From: Alviniconcha marisindica
Taxonomy: Eukaryota; Mollusca; Gastropoda; Provannidae
Assembly (NCBI GenBank): GCA_018857735.1
Contig: JABMCL010003129.1
Location: 121,721-185,720 of the forward strand
Direction: 5' to 3'
DNA: 64,000 nt
Below, piece after piece: positions 23,455 through 35,555 of the stretch. Each line of letters starts with the position of its first letter. Position 1 is the stretch's first letter. The notes beneath the pieces were generated by a model. It was not told the origin of the DNA. It saw only the letters and a list, made by a program, of their open reading frames with translations, and did not search any database. Position numbers and translations under genes: made by a program.

Positions 23455-24355
23455 TATCCAATGAGGCGGTCGGAAATTCCTGGGACATTTTATACGCCAT
23501 AACAGGTCACAAAATAATATCGTCAGAATCATCCATAAATTGTGACAGAGATCACAAATATCATCAAAATCGTCCAGACAGGGTCATACGAAGCGAATAA
23601 ACCCAAAATATGCAACAGAAAGTGAGTTTAATCATATCTGTGTCCTTCGTATACGTATGTTCCTTTCAGACATTTGATCTAGATCTAGTTTCTGAGGCGG
23701 AGTAACCGTGCACGCTTCCCGAGTGCCGATGTCGGCAAAACAATCGATCGTGTACTCACCCGTTTACACCCTCATTTACAGACTGAATCAGTGACTTTTG
23801 TTGCAAATGCTGGCTTCATTCGCTAGATCTTATATGACCCTGTTTGAGTGATTCTGATGATATTTGTGGCTCAAAATGGCATTTAAAATGTCCCAGGAAT
23901 TTCCGAGCGTCTCGGCCTTGGATTATTATAGTGAACTTGTTAAGACAAATCAGTTTGACATTTTGGGTAGAAGCAAATGAGTCACTAGATTTTGTAGTTT
24001 TGATACGCCTGATGAATAAATGAAATGGAAGGAACATTTTTATTACCTGTGGAAATTAATATTGATTTTGTTCATACTTTTTAAAATAGGAAAAGTCAAT
24101 TATGACAAGTGTGGTGCACGATAGAAAGAAAAATACCCACATTCCACTCAACCAAGATGGCGGAAGCGTGCAAGCCGTCATTCGAAAACTAGATCTAGAT
24201 CAAACATCAATGGCGCATACGCATACGGAAAGACACATACGTGACCAAACTCAGTTTTCGGTTGCAAATTTCTCTCTGGATGATTCTAATGATATTTGTG
24301 ACCCAGAATAGCACTTAAAATAGCGCAGGAATTTCCGAGTGCCTCCTTGGATATC
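23455..24355. mobile_element. Foldback element with about 200-bp inverted arms
   Basis: The left arm starts CCAATGAGGCGGTCGGAAAT TCCTGGGACATTTTA and runs to TTTGATCTAGATCTAGTTT (23669). The right arm begins AAAACTAGATCTAGATCAAA (24186) and ends TAAAATAGCGCAGGAATTTC CGAGTGCCTCCTTGG (24352). The arms match in inverse order through several blocks (GTATACGTATGT/ACATACGT, ATATTTGTGAC). A third partial copy of the arm tip (TGATATTTGTGGCTC to GGAATTTCCGAGCGTCTC) sits inside at 23850-23925, in the right-arm orientation. No ORF; consistent with a non-autonomous foldback transposon. Confidence 0.65.
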
Positions 24356-24738
24356 ACCCTGAGGTCGTCTGCTTCAGCAGCCGTGTCGGCCTGACTTTGA
24401 CAATACACGATGCATGCTAAATCTGCTTTCAGCACCCAGATAAATAGTTCATCCTCACGATTTATTGTAATACTTTCCATGTATAGTCTGTGAGAATGAA
24501 GGCGATTTTGTTTTTGTGCTAGAATTGTGACAGTATCTGTCCAAAAAGGGATCAGGTCTGCGCGTGCAAAAGCGATGCTGTAAAGTGTATGGTTAACAGT
24601 TGTGGTCATAATAATGCCGATTTGTGTATGCCTCTATGAATAAATTGTTTACAATGATGTCACAGACTTGTCTGAAGTCAGAGAAGTCCAACTTTAAGTC
24701 GTTTCGAAAAAAGAAATTCCCTTCAGATCTATCTATGG

Positions 24739-24761
24739 TCAAGTTCACACACACACACACA

Positions 24762-24801
<40 letters not shown>
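24739..24801. repeat. (CA)n abutting (GT)n, hairpin-prone
   Basis: About ten CA units are followed directly by about eighteen GT units (CACACAGTGTGTG junction near 24762), giving a self-complementary palindromic microsatellite. Confidence 0.9.
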
Positions 24802-24804
<3 letters not shown>

Positions 24805-24989
24805 CAGACCGAGGGTGATGCCGGTTCTACCAGGGTCTTTTCAAAACTCGGGATGCATCAACCATCTCCCAGCTGATGATGTTCAATAGCAAAAACAAAA
24901 AACAAACAGACGCCCGTTCCAGTCTACCTTGGCATGAAACTTCACTGCTGTTGCACTCTACATCTTGCAGCACAGAGCATTTGAGAAAA

Positions 24990-27083
24990 GGGAGGACAAA
25001 AATGAGACATTTGAAGACTGGTCCAAGACTACATCGGGAGCAGCAAAGTTTCCATATGGGAGCTGTGTGCTGGAGTTAGAGCTGAGCATTTTTCAGTTTA
25101 CTCAATCCATCCGAACTGCATACTTCAACCAGTTCATACAGACACTGACAAAGCTGTTACCATGTTGTTGTTGTTTTTCCCTTGACGGCATCAACTACGC
25201 CAGATGGTTATCAGTGTACCTTTGTGACATATGTCAACTCGGAGGCACCCATCAGTGTATCAAACCTTTTGCAATGGTGGATTTGTGATGTGCACAAGCA
25301 CATGACCAAGCACATGAGCAGTACAATGCGATGGTAAAAGGAAATGGAGATGCAGTAGGATTTGCCAGCAATCCAGGTGCTTTGAGACGGTGGGTGACTG
25401 CAGGGCCACAGATTGCTCGTTTGCTCAAAAGCTTTGAGCATAGCATGACATCCAAAAGTGCAGAATGCATGAATCACCATGAACAAAGCCATGCACCGCA
25501 AAAAGCCTTCACCTGAGAGAAACGTTCAAGTTCTTTTTGTTTCTTTTTGAGGAAGCTGGAAATCCATTTGAAGACGATGGAGGATGCTTCTTCCCCCTGG
25601 ACTCCAAAGTCATTGTAGACGTGGCTGCCATGACTGGACTGCAGTTAGCTCAGTCATCACCAGTGGGATACAGCAATATAACAACTTTGTTGAGGAAAGG
25701 ATCGAAAAGAGAACAAAACCAATCAAAATGCCTCTGCGAAAGAACAAGCTGCACGTGTTTGTGCAACAACGGAAGGCTCAGAAATCTTCTCTGACAATCC
25801 TCCGCAACGGCTGTTCGTTGTTTTCGCGGCTTTACATTGCATGCCAGACAAGGAAAGGGGACCTGCCAGAATTTTTTAGGCACGAAAACCAGCCAAAACC
25901 ACCGTCATTGAGCAAACAGGGTGATATGCGGACAGGTAAAAAGGCTGACTTGCAGAAGTGTCTCGAGCGCTCCCCTCTTGGTTCTGGAAATGCTGATGAG
26001 GAAGAAGTCCTGGTAGATGAAACAAACAACACTGATCACCTGAAGCAGATGTGATGATCCTTGACGGTGCATTTGTTGCTCAAATGTTCTCCCCCAGGAC
26101 ATTAAACACTTTTCAGGACTATAGCAACAGTGTCTTCTTGCCTTACATTTTTGGACAACTTCAGAGTGTTCGACAGTTGGATATTGTTTGGGACGTTTAT
26201 CTCGCAGACAGCTTAAAGGCCGGGACAAAAAGCAAACCGGGCCAAGGTCAACGTCAGTCGTAAGGTGTTACCTTTGGCACCATTACCTTCCACCTGGAAG
26301 AGCTTCTTGAAGATCGATGAGAACAAGAGAGCGACCTGTTTTGCATTCTTTCCCCAAAAATTTAAAGAACACCAGTTTCTCGCAAAATACTCGTCTCCAC
26401 TTGCGGTGACAGCGTGGTCTCATCATCCACAGAAGTAGACCTGAACCATATGAGTAGATACACCCACGAAGAGGCCGACGCACGAGTATTTCTTCATGCT
26501 GCAGAAGAAGATAATAATACGAATTGCTGACACTGACGTTGTTGTACTTGCAATCTCTGTCGTTGAAGAAATAAAGGTGGAAGAGCTGTGGGTTGCATTT
26601 GGGACTGGAAAACATTTCAGATACACTGCAGCCCACGCGATTGCTTCAAGTCTTGGTGCAGACAAATCAAGAGCTTTGCCTGCCTTTCACGCTGTAACTG
26701 ATTGTGACACGGTCTCATTCTTTGGCTGGAACGGAAAAACTGAAGGCCTGAAAAACATGAACTGCATTCCCTACAGTGGCGTTGGCTTTTTTAGAAGTTG
26801 GTACTGAGAAAGCGAATCTGTTACAAAATGCATTTGAGAAGATTGAGCAATTTGTTGTGTTCATGTATGAAAAGAACAGTGCAGTGACAACAGTGAATAC
26901 AGCAAGGCAAAAGCTGTTCTCCCAACGATGCAAAGCCATCAACACATATATCTCCACAGAGCACCAAAGTCGCCATCTCCATCCGCCTGGGGATGGACCA
27001 AGGACAACCATGGAAGCCACTATGGACAACGCTTCGTCAGGCTGAGGACTCGTACTACGAGCCGATGCACTGTGGTAAAAGAT
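24990..27083 (+). pseudogene. Frameshifted copy of a repetitive uncharacterised invertebrate protein family
   Basis: Pieces in all three plus frames line up in one order: LELELSIFQF, INYARWLSVYLCDI, AQAHDQAHEQYNAMVKGNGD, AVGFASNPGALRRWVTAGP, GNPFEDDGG, SLFSRLYIACQTRKGDL, FFRHENQPKPPSLS, RQLDIVWDVYLADSLKAGTK, RYTHEEADARVFLHAAEEDN, ADTDVVVLAIS, LWVAFGTGKHFRYTAAHAIA, SAWGWTKDN and WKPLWTTLRQAED. From memory these belong to a large multi-copy family of uncharacterised proteins in cnidarians and molluscs that normally ends in a Cys-rich tail; that tail is missing here. At least six frame changes or stops make this a pseudogene. Multi-copy behaviour suggests a mobile origin. Function is unknown. 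Confidence 0.75.
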
Positions 27084-27549
27084 TTTTTTAATTGGCCTAC
27101 TTTTACGATCTTGACCTAGTTTCGGATTTGTTGTGACCTTTTGTTCCACACGATCGACAAACTTTGTGTGTTTTTTGGTCAAGAATATAAGTTCAAATGT
27201 ATGCAGTTAAACTTTGTTCTAGGTAGTTTTGAAAGTGATACATAGGCAGTGTGCATAAGGTGCTTGCGGCCTTGACAACACAGGCACAGCAGTCATTAGC
27301 AATCGCTTTACATCATAAACGTGTGAGCAAGTGCTCTTTGTACGTTTTTACAGTAATCCCGCCCCGGTTATCACTGAGATCCATGCAATTTCATTACTGT
27401 ACTGTTAGTAACCCGGGAACCGGAGCAGACGACGCTTTTGTTTTGAAGCGGCGCTGCGTGTTGCGTAACGCCACATAGCCTTCTACCAGCCGACCGGCAA
27501 TAGCCGCCGGTGCGCGCCATTTTCAAATCTGTTTACTCCCTTAATATTT

Positions 27550-28614
27550 TGATCGCTTGTTTGTTTACCTACTCTTTGTTTCCTAGTCCTTTTTATGCAC
27601 CAAGCCATGTGTAATATAATTTGGCATCTTAGAATGTTTATTTAGATCTTATTTAGACGCAGGGTCGAGCTTAATCAGTAGCCGATGCCTCTAGTAAACA
27701 TGTTGCTTAACGTGCCTCTCTAGGTCCATTCTTTTTATAGTAGCCGTCGTCTGCATGGCGCGTTCTCTGTTTAGTACTAGTGAATAGTGCATCGTTGTTT
27801 TGACTCGATTAAAGTAATTCTGTGTCGATCAATGCTTTGTCGTATAGTATTTTGCTTAGCTGACTTCATGTTTAGTGTTTATTTTGGGTTGAAATTAACT
27901 TATTAAGTATTGTGTACTGTAGAAGCTAAGTTGTATTCATAGACTACTTGGTATCACTATCAGCGCTGCTGCGACTAAAATAACGCGCCCCAGGCGAAAG
28001 TTCGCACCGATTGTTTGAGTGCTAGTCTTTGAGTGTGTCTTGCTGCTCTTACAGAGCGTTGCATTGTAATTGTTATGTACCATTTTAACCGTGGGAGCGC
28101 GTGCACTTTATTCTGATGTAAGTTTTATTGACAGTTATATTTTGTACATTGTGTTAGTTGTGATTTAGTCAGTTGTACGAATCTGCTTATAGACAGGCAG
28201 TGCAAGCCACGCTTCCCACTCTTGTTGTAAATTAAATAAGTCATGTGTGTACATTTTGTTTATACGGTTTCAGTAAAGGTTGTAACTGTAGCTTTTATTT
28301 GATATATTTCATGTTTTAATTAGTTTAGTTATTGTAGAGGAAACTGTATTTGTGCGGCCCAAGGAAACACAATTGTCAGCCATTTTGTGGTCCAGAGGGC
28401 CGACTGTTTCATGGTAGCGATAGCGTGTGTTCCTTGCGGCCCGCGCAGTTCTCTTATCTATGCGTGCGCGTGAGGATTTTGGGTGTGCTGAGAAAGTTGT
28501 CTGCTGCTGTAGAATAAAACCTGATTGCTGCCGTCCGCCTGCTGTGGTCTCCATTTCGACAGACTCCGCTGCCTGGGTCACTGTCCTTCTACGTGGCTCT
28601 TCCACACCATTACA
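27550..28614 (+). mobile_element. LTR-like repeat, copy 2
   Basis: Longer counterpart of 17939-18840: TTTGTTTACC, TAGTCCTTTTTATGCAC, GTCGTATAGTATTTTGCTTA, AAGTCATGTGTGTACATTTT, GTCAGCCATTTTGTGGTCCA and AATAAAACCTGATTGCTG (AATAAA 28513-28518), ending CCATTACA at 28614. It carries many small insertions relative to copy 1 and starts 467 bp after the 24990-27083 pseudogene. No PBS or polypurine tract was identified. Confidence 0.5.
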
Positions 28615-29274
28615 AACGTATCACTTTATTATGATTTGAAATACTCTTGCTTTCAAATGCTTCTGGTGTGTTACAAAAAGATTGCGACCGGTGGGTGACA
28701 AAAAGCATTAATTTCGGTCAACCAAATCCGCATAAACAGCAAGACAATATCCCATTTTGATGCATAACGTATCATGTAGTCACATGTACGGCTATTGTTA
28801 GCATCATAATATACATTTAAAACACTTAAACTTTTCTATTTTTTTGGTAAAGTGCAACCATTGTACAGTTACTAGTATTGCACTTGGCCGGGTTTAAAAA
28901 CAGAAGCTGTGTTCTCTCTTTATGTCTGGACGAAGTTCCCCCGAAACGCTGCGGGACGGCGAAGTTTCCCCGCCCAACGACGGTGGTCGAAATTCTCCCG
29001 AACCACATACATCACAAAAAGAATGTTTCCTTTCATATTCATGAGATTAACACGGTAGTATATTCCGCTACTGAAACAGTTTGACAGGCGCTCGGCCGCG
29101 CGTGCGGCGCAGGTTGTTCAGTGTCTGTCAGTTTCAAGTTGACACACATCACACTAAAAAGGATTCTGGTTGCTCTGGCACCACCGGGAGGTCTGCCGAG
29201 CGCCATTGCCTAGTAGCGGTCCCCTCAGTCCCGCCGAGATGCCACGGCAGGCGCGTGCTGCGCGCGCGTGTGTG

Positions 29275-29331
<57 letters not shown>

Positions 29332-29423
29332 TAGCCACACACACGCGCGGCACGCACGCACGCACGCACGCACATGACACTGCCGGCCGCACACACTGAC
29401 ACACACACACACACTGACACACT

Positions 29424-29482
<59 letters not shown>

Positions 29483-29509
29483 TCTATGACACACTGACAC
29501 ACTAGCAAC
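28615..29509. other. Noncoding; diverged repeat and two opposed microsatellites
   Basis: A GC-rich patch at 28920-29010 resembles the style of 23300-23380 (CGAAGTTCCCCCGAA). (TG)n at 29273-29327 is followed by CG-containing CACG repeats and (CA)n at 29421-29480; the two arrays are complementary. ORFs here are translated microsatellite. Confidence 0.6.
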
Positions 29510-29692
29510 ATGGTCAGTTATGAAACACTGAAACGTCTGATATAATTTGAGTTGTTTGTAACAAAGTTACTGCTGTTTGAGCACCAACAAAAAACTGCTC
29601 GTTAGCTGACAGTTTTGCTGGACCCTATAGCGTAACTATACTGATACGGCAGTGGTTGAAGGAAGCATGTCGTAAACCAGTGCTTGGAGTTT
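29510..29692 (+). repeat. Left copy of an inverted pair flanking the LC8 gene
   Basis: The block from GGTCAGTTATGAAACACTGA through GAGCACCAACAAAAAACTGC TCGTTAGCTGACAG to CCAGTGCTTGGAGT matches the reverse complement of 33590-33770 with modest divergence. The two copies lie about 3.9 kb apart on either side of the LC8 gene. Confidence 0.75.
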
Positions 29693-29858
29693 GGATAGCA
29701 CTGTTCCGAGCTGTGCTGCCGCCACACCGGCGGTTTCTGTCAGTCCGGCAGTTGCGGACCGGCTTAGTCACTTTAATCCGTCACTGTAGACTGATTTAGG
29801 CTGAGAGGGCGCACAATCCGGCGATCCGGCGGCTCTACACTGAGATCAATCACAAACA

Positions 29859-29951
<93 letters not shown>
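29859..29951. repeat. (GA)n microsatellite
   Basis: About 46 uninterrupted GA units. Confidence 0.97.
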
Positions 29952-29952
<1 letters not shown>

Positions 29953-30247
29953 AGAGAATGACTCGAATGAACTGAACTTTTTACTGACGAGGCGGGTAGT
30001 GGAGTAGACACAGCGGGGTATTTTTACGTGACATGACTGACTGATCCAGCCCACGCCCATGAGGGACTCAGTACTTCTACTAATACTACACATACACATT
30101 ATTTCAGCCGATACACAAAAACTCATGTATACATCAAAACATGCTGTACAGGATATTATCTCATGTAAGTTTAGGGCGAAAGTGTGTGTGTGTCAGTGGG
30201 GAGGGGGGGGGGGGCATGCAGAACATGAACTGAACACTGAAACGGCC

Positions 30248-30249
30248 AA

Positions 30250-30308
<59 letters not shown>

Positions 30309-30430
30309 GAACTCGAAAACGTGACTTTATTTCACAAGCGGATTGTCGAGTTTAGGTTCAGTCAAATTTTGAACCTAACAGCTATAGTCATTGCTACTAC
30401 TGAAGCTACTGATGAGTAAATCAGTATCAA

Positions 30431-30517
<87 letters not shown>
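30248..30517 (-). mobile_element. Retroelement 3' end between two (GA)n arrays, copy C
   Basis: (GA)n at 30251-30303 leads into GAATTCGAACTCGAAAACGT GACTTTATTTCACAAG, then TTTAGGTTCAGTCAAATTTT and TACTGATGAGTAAATCAGTA TCAAATTACAG, followed by a second (GA)n of about 80 bp (30436-30517). The core matches 2024-2310 and 2518-2790. Here GA arrays bound it on both sides. Confidence 0.65.
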
Positions 30518-30519
<2 letters not shown>

Positions 30520-30789
30520 GATCCATCGGCGACTACTCGAGGTGGACGGCATCACTGTGATTCGGCGGGGCCGTGCGACCGTTGTTAGGTACGTTGGTAA
30601 GCAACAAGTGTGTACTGTATATGTCTACTTGCAGACAGGTCTTGTCCAGCAGAGGCCGGGAATACTTCTAAACCGATAAAGGAAAAAAACACAGGAACGT
30701 ATATGAGGCGTATAACCGAGCGCTATGGCCAAAGTGGCGTCAGTAGCAACGCGCGCCATTAACAACCCATAAGCAGCCGCGGTGCATTC

Positions 30790-30900
30790 TGGGTTGATAC
30801 AAGGCTGGGTCCGACGAGTCCAATCCCCGATTGGCTGATCACCCCCCAAAAAAGCAGAACACCCACTTTGCAGACAGCATTTTCATACGAGCATCCGACC
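30790..30900 (+). promoter_or_regulatory. Probable promoter of the LC8 gene
   Basis: An inverted CCAAT box (CGATTGGCTGA, ATTGG at 30830-30834) lies about 120 bp upstream of the 5'UTR exon end at 30950. The area is richer in CpG than its flanks and has no TATA box, as expected of a broadly expressed gene. The exact start site is not visible. Confidence 0.45.
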
Positions 30901-30950
30901 CGGAAAATCGCAGACGTTGCCACCGACAGCGACTCGCAAAACCTGTCAAG
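30880..30950 (+). other. DYNLL1: 5'UTR exon of the LC8 gene (approximate start)
   Basis: The donor CCTGTCAAG|GTAAGAATT at 30950/30951 is a near-consensus 5' splice site and pairs with the acceptor TTTTTGCAG at 32132-32140. No ATG-led coding frame joins across it, so this exon is untranslated; its 5' end is estimated. Confidence 0.6.
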
Positions 30951-32065
30951 GTAAGAATTATTTTTGTATTCATTTTATTCCAGATAAAAAGGTTTACCTG
31001 TCGTCTTTGTAATTGCCAGTATTTTCTCAAATAGCTACATACAGTGGATAATTATACCCCGATTTTGGGGTTCTGTTGTTTACCAGCATCCACTCGCATA
31101 AAAAATGTGTTCAGGGAACAAAGAATAGGCAGGGCCGAACCATTTTCTTGTGCTTGATCAGGTACTTTGGAAATACTCAATCATGGAAAATGTACGATTT
31201 ACTATAGGCTATAAAATTAAAAAGCGCACTGGGGAGCCTTAATCAAGAAACACTAAATGTAATCATGTGCCTGTATGCCTAGTGACATCGACACTAGACA
31301 GTGCAATACGAATTTTCACTTGTCACTTAGAAACTGTTTATTCATGCACGTAAAAAAAAAAAAATATATATATTTAAAAAAAAAGCATTAAGTACTGTGT
31401 GTTGACAAGTAGTTACTGATGAACCTCATAGGCAACTTGAGTGTGCAGTAAAGATTAAGAAATGACGAACAAGTGCCGCAAACGATGACCGAAACGGTTA
31501 ACTTCGGGATTTTTGAACATTTTTATTTATGACTGAGAGAAATGTTTAGGATTAAAAGTAACCGCGAGTTAGTGCAAAGAACGACTTAAATGCGTTGCCA
31601 AGAGAACAAGCCTGATTTATGTAGATGACGGCGCCGGCAAGTTGAAAACTACGTCATATTTCGGTGTCCAGTTTGCCGCATCAAACAATACTATTTTGTA
31701 TAATGATGATTTTTTTTTTTCAAGGCCGAAAATTGGAGACACTGCGTTCTTCGTCTTTCATAACATGGGAGACCACTCCTTGAAAATTCTTGTGGTAGCG
31801 CAGCCAGTGACAATTCTTTTCAGATGCACTAGTTAAACACCACAATTTGTTTGCAACATTTTCGGCAGTTATATAATAAAATTATACTGAATGTTTTATT
31901 CCCATTTTGGATTATTTGGAGTTCATTACTTGGGAAGTGAAGAAATGCGTTATGAATGATTATGATACTTTGATAGTTATAGTACAAAGCTGATGTTCAG
32001 TGCCATTGAAGAAACACTGGCAGAATGAGAACGAACCGACCAACCCCTGAACAAAACAGACCTAG

Positions 32066-32410
<345 letters not shown>

Positions 32411-33589
32411 ACAGGCCAAATAAAACTGGCTGACAGTAAAAACTGAAAGAAATGGCTGTGATTTTCATCTCGCCTGCTAAGAACAAATGTTACAGTATTT
32501 AATGGCCATTGACACTGTAACAATGACTTATCATAGATCTGCCTATATATGCTTTAATCATGATACCAGCAGTATTGATTTAAAGTGAATGTGACATTAC
32601 CTCACAGAAAGTCATTTACTTGGCTTTCACAGAGCAATAGTAACTTTTTACAGATCTTCATACTTAAGCTTTAATCAATATATTGGAGTATTAATTAAAA
32701 GTGAAGCAGTTGGATGCTATTCAGTAAAACTAGTCAATGTTGCACCTAAGAGTAAGGCTTGCAAAAGATCAGGGAGACTAAAGTAAGATCAAAATAATTT
32801 TTACAATGGTCCAGTTTGGGTATTTGAACATTTTGTGTCCATGAAATCCAAGATCATGTTTAATTTCGTTTATGGTGTATATTTTGTTGTCAAATTCATG
32901 ATCATGCTTGACCATGCTTACTTACAAGCGGAATCTCTTTTCTTTTTGTACTTAATTGACAATCGTTTCACGTTTATAGAACAAACCAGACTGAGTCATA
33001 TTTATATTTTCAAGCATTAAAAATCATGACCTTTGTAAATCTTGACTTAGCACAATTTGTGTTCTGGGGAGTAGAAGAGTTGTGAAAGTGAAAGCAAGTA
33101 AGGGTGTGCATGGTGGTTTGTGATCTGCAAGAAGTGAGCTGTGAAAGGGTGCTGCATGTGAGGAAAAGATGTGAGAAGGGGAGGAAATAACAGAGTTTGG
33201 TTGCCAGTCCACACACCTTCAAAACTGGAAAATAAAAAGGGAATGGTGCTTTTCCTGTGTTTTTTGTCATTTATGATTTATGGAAGTAATGTAAGCGGAT
33301 TTGTAACTTGGTCGTTGGTGTTGGGTTTAGTTCATTTCATGCTAATGTATCGTTGAAACAAATTGATAGCGATATACTGATGGACAAAAGTAATGCAACC
33401 AATTTGGCTTGAAGCTGATAGTTTTCTTTCAAGTTGGCATTGTAAGCCATTGGTTACATTTCTTTTGGCTGTCAGGAGTTCAAAATACATTCAGTTTGTG
33501 ATGAATGGACTATCTAACATTTGCATTGCCATTTAACAGAAATTACATTTAAAAACTGGAGAGCAGATTGATCCAGCCTAGTAGTCAAA
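32411..33589. other. LC8 3'UTR / downstream noncoding
   Basis: AATAAA at 32419-32424 is unusually close to the stop, so longer 3'UTRs may be used. Phrases recur at 32530-32600 and 32650-32700 (AGATCT, GCTTTAATCA, then AGTATTGATTTAAAGTGA / AGTATTAATTAAAAGTGA), a diverged duplication of about 125 bp. No ORF is supported. Confidence 0.5.
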
Positions 33590-33770
33590 CTCCAAGCACT
33601 GATTTACGACATCCTTCCTTCAACCACTGCCACATTTAGTTATGCCATAGGGTCCAAAAAACTGTCAGCTAACGAGCAGTTTTTTGTTGGTGCTCAAATT
33701 GCAGTAGTAAGTTTGTTACAAACAACTCAGATTATATCAGATGTTTGTTTTATAACTGACCATGTTGCTT
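33590..33770 (-). repeat. Right copy of the inverted pair flanking the LC8 gene
   Basis: Reverse-complement match of 29510-29692 (CTCCAAGCACTGATTTACGA ... ACTGTCAGCTAACGAGCAG ... TGACCATGTTGCTT). Confidence 0.75.
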
Positions 33771-34599
33771 ACGCTAGCTCAAATAAAACCAAAATCACCC
33801 GAATCGAGACGGAACTCTTTTTTTTAACCCGTGGTGGATGCGCCTCATGTTTACGTGCGTGCTAGGTTGCTTCTGCAGTCATGTCAGTACCCAAACCTTT
33901 TGGAGGGTGCTGACCGTGTCGGTAGACAGCTGTGTGGAGATAAAGAGTGCCCCTTCAGTGGCATAACCAAATCTGGCAGAGTTTGGAGGAAGGTGCTGGA
34001 AAGCGATGCTCGGAGTGTGCCTAGTAGTATGTGTGTGTGATCTTGTGTCTTGTCCCTAATTAAGTAATCAAATAAATATTTAAGTGCCCCTATTCAGCAG
34101 AGCATTTTACCTGTGTTTTGGAGTGAAGGTATTGGCTGAAGAAAGTCTGTCAAACATTTTCATTTGATTCAGATCCTTTAACAAAATAGTTGTATTTAAT
34201 TAACCAAGAAAAAAGTTGGGCATAATGAAGTGATCCTTTTGTCTACTTCAGTTTTCAGCAAACATTAGTTGTTTTTAAACAGATTAGTTTCTAAAAGGAA
34301 ACAACCTGATTAAAAAACGTTTAGTTCAACAGAGGAGACTGAAATAAAAATGTATAATTGAGGATTTTTGTTTCAAAATGATCCCTTCTTTGTATATTCA
34401 GTTCCTAAACTTCATTTCAATTTTTATGGGGGATAATGGGACTGGCTGGACACAAGTACTGAGTAGAATCCACATTGCCCAAGCAAGAAGACCAAAGAAG
34501 CTGTTGGTAACTGTTAGACTATGTCACCAGCTGTGACAATTGCATGTCAGTTTTTTTTTCTTTTTTTCTTCCCCTATAGCTGTCACAGATGCAAGAGGG

Positions 34600-35480
34600 T
34601 TATAATAATAATAATGTACATTTATCATGCGCTCATCAATGCGCTGAGCACTCACATCATACATATTAACCTAAATACGATATGCTATACACATGGTGGA
34701 CGGTCCTACCAAAACAATTTATATAAGGCATTATCTGGAAATGCGCGCGCGCACACACACACACAATCACAGCAATATCCACTTTTAGCCCTGTCAGTTT
34801 GCTATCCTCAAATAGTTTGAGGATGCGTGTGTACTTGTGTGTAGCACTGGCATAGTACGGATTCCATCCACACACATGCACGCGTGCACACACCATTTGA
34901 GGACCGTGAACCGATGGGGCTAAAAGTGGACACTGCCCACAATGACTGTAGCAGAAACTGGGTATTGATATTAGTTGGGGTATAACTACTGTGAGAAGAG
35001 CATGATTTTCAGTTCGGCTTTAAAAGATGATGGCTGAGCAGTGTCTAAGTTCTTGTGGGAGTGAATTGCAAATGTGGGGTCCAAAGCAAGAGAAGGTGCG
35101 AAAGCCGTGAGTCTTGTGTTTGTATTTCTGGATTTTCAGCATGTGGGTGTCTGAAGAAGAGTATAGTGTACAAGACAGAGTGTAAACATGTAGCAGTTCA
35201 CTCTCTGAAAGCAGGACCAGAACCATTTATAGCAATGAAACACATACAAGTGACTTTATAGTTAATACGTTCTGAAATGGGAAGCCAGTGCAGTTTTTCC
35301 AGGAGAGGCGTTTGGTGGTGGTGGGATGCCAAGAGAATGAGTCTTGCAGTTGCAGCAAAGTTTTGCATTTTCTAGAGAGGTTGGATGACAGAATTAGGTG
35401 TACCCATGAGGAGACAGTTGCAGTAGTCAAGCTGTGAGAGGATACAGGAAGTAACAAGTCATGACTGCATCTTCAGTGAG
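34600..35480 (-). mobile_element. LINE (L2-like) 3' fragment
   Basis: Minus strand: QLDYCNCLLMGTPNSVIQPL, then LLEKLHWLPISERINYKVTC, SDTHMLKIQKYKHKTHGFRT and FGPHICNSLPQELRH. These are consecutive blocks of the C-terminal half of L2/CR1 ORF2. The 3'UTR runs to a (TAA)n-type end at about 34605-34620. Frameshifts and stops show it is dead. It is the same family as 2800-3060. Confidence 0.75.
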
Positions 35481-35555
35481 AAACCTGCAGATTGAACTAT
35501 ACAGGAAGTAACAAGTCATGACTGCATCTTCAGTGAGAAACCTGCGGATTGAACT
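35445..35555. repeat. Two-copy tandem duplication, about 56 bp
   Basis: ACAGGAAGTAACAAGTCATG ACTGCATCTTCAGTGAGAAA CCTGC(A/G)GATTGAACT occurs twice in a row with one mismatch, so the duplication is recent. Confidence 0.9.

Noticed and set aside
29149..29511. Cys-Val and His-Thr ORFs
   Set aside because: Microsatellite translations of (TG)n and (CA)n.
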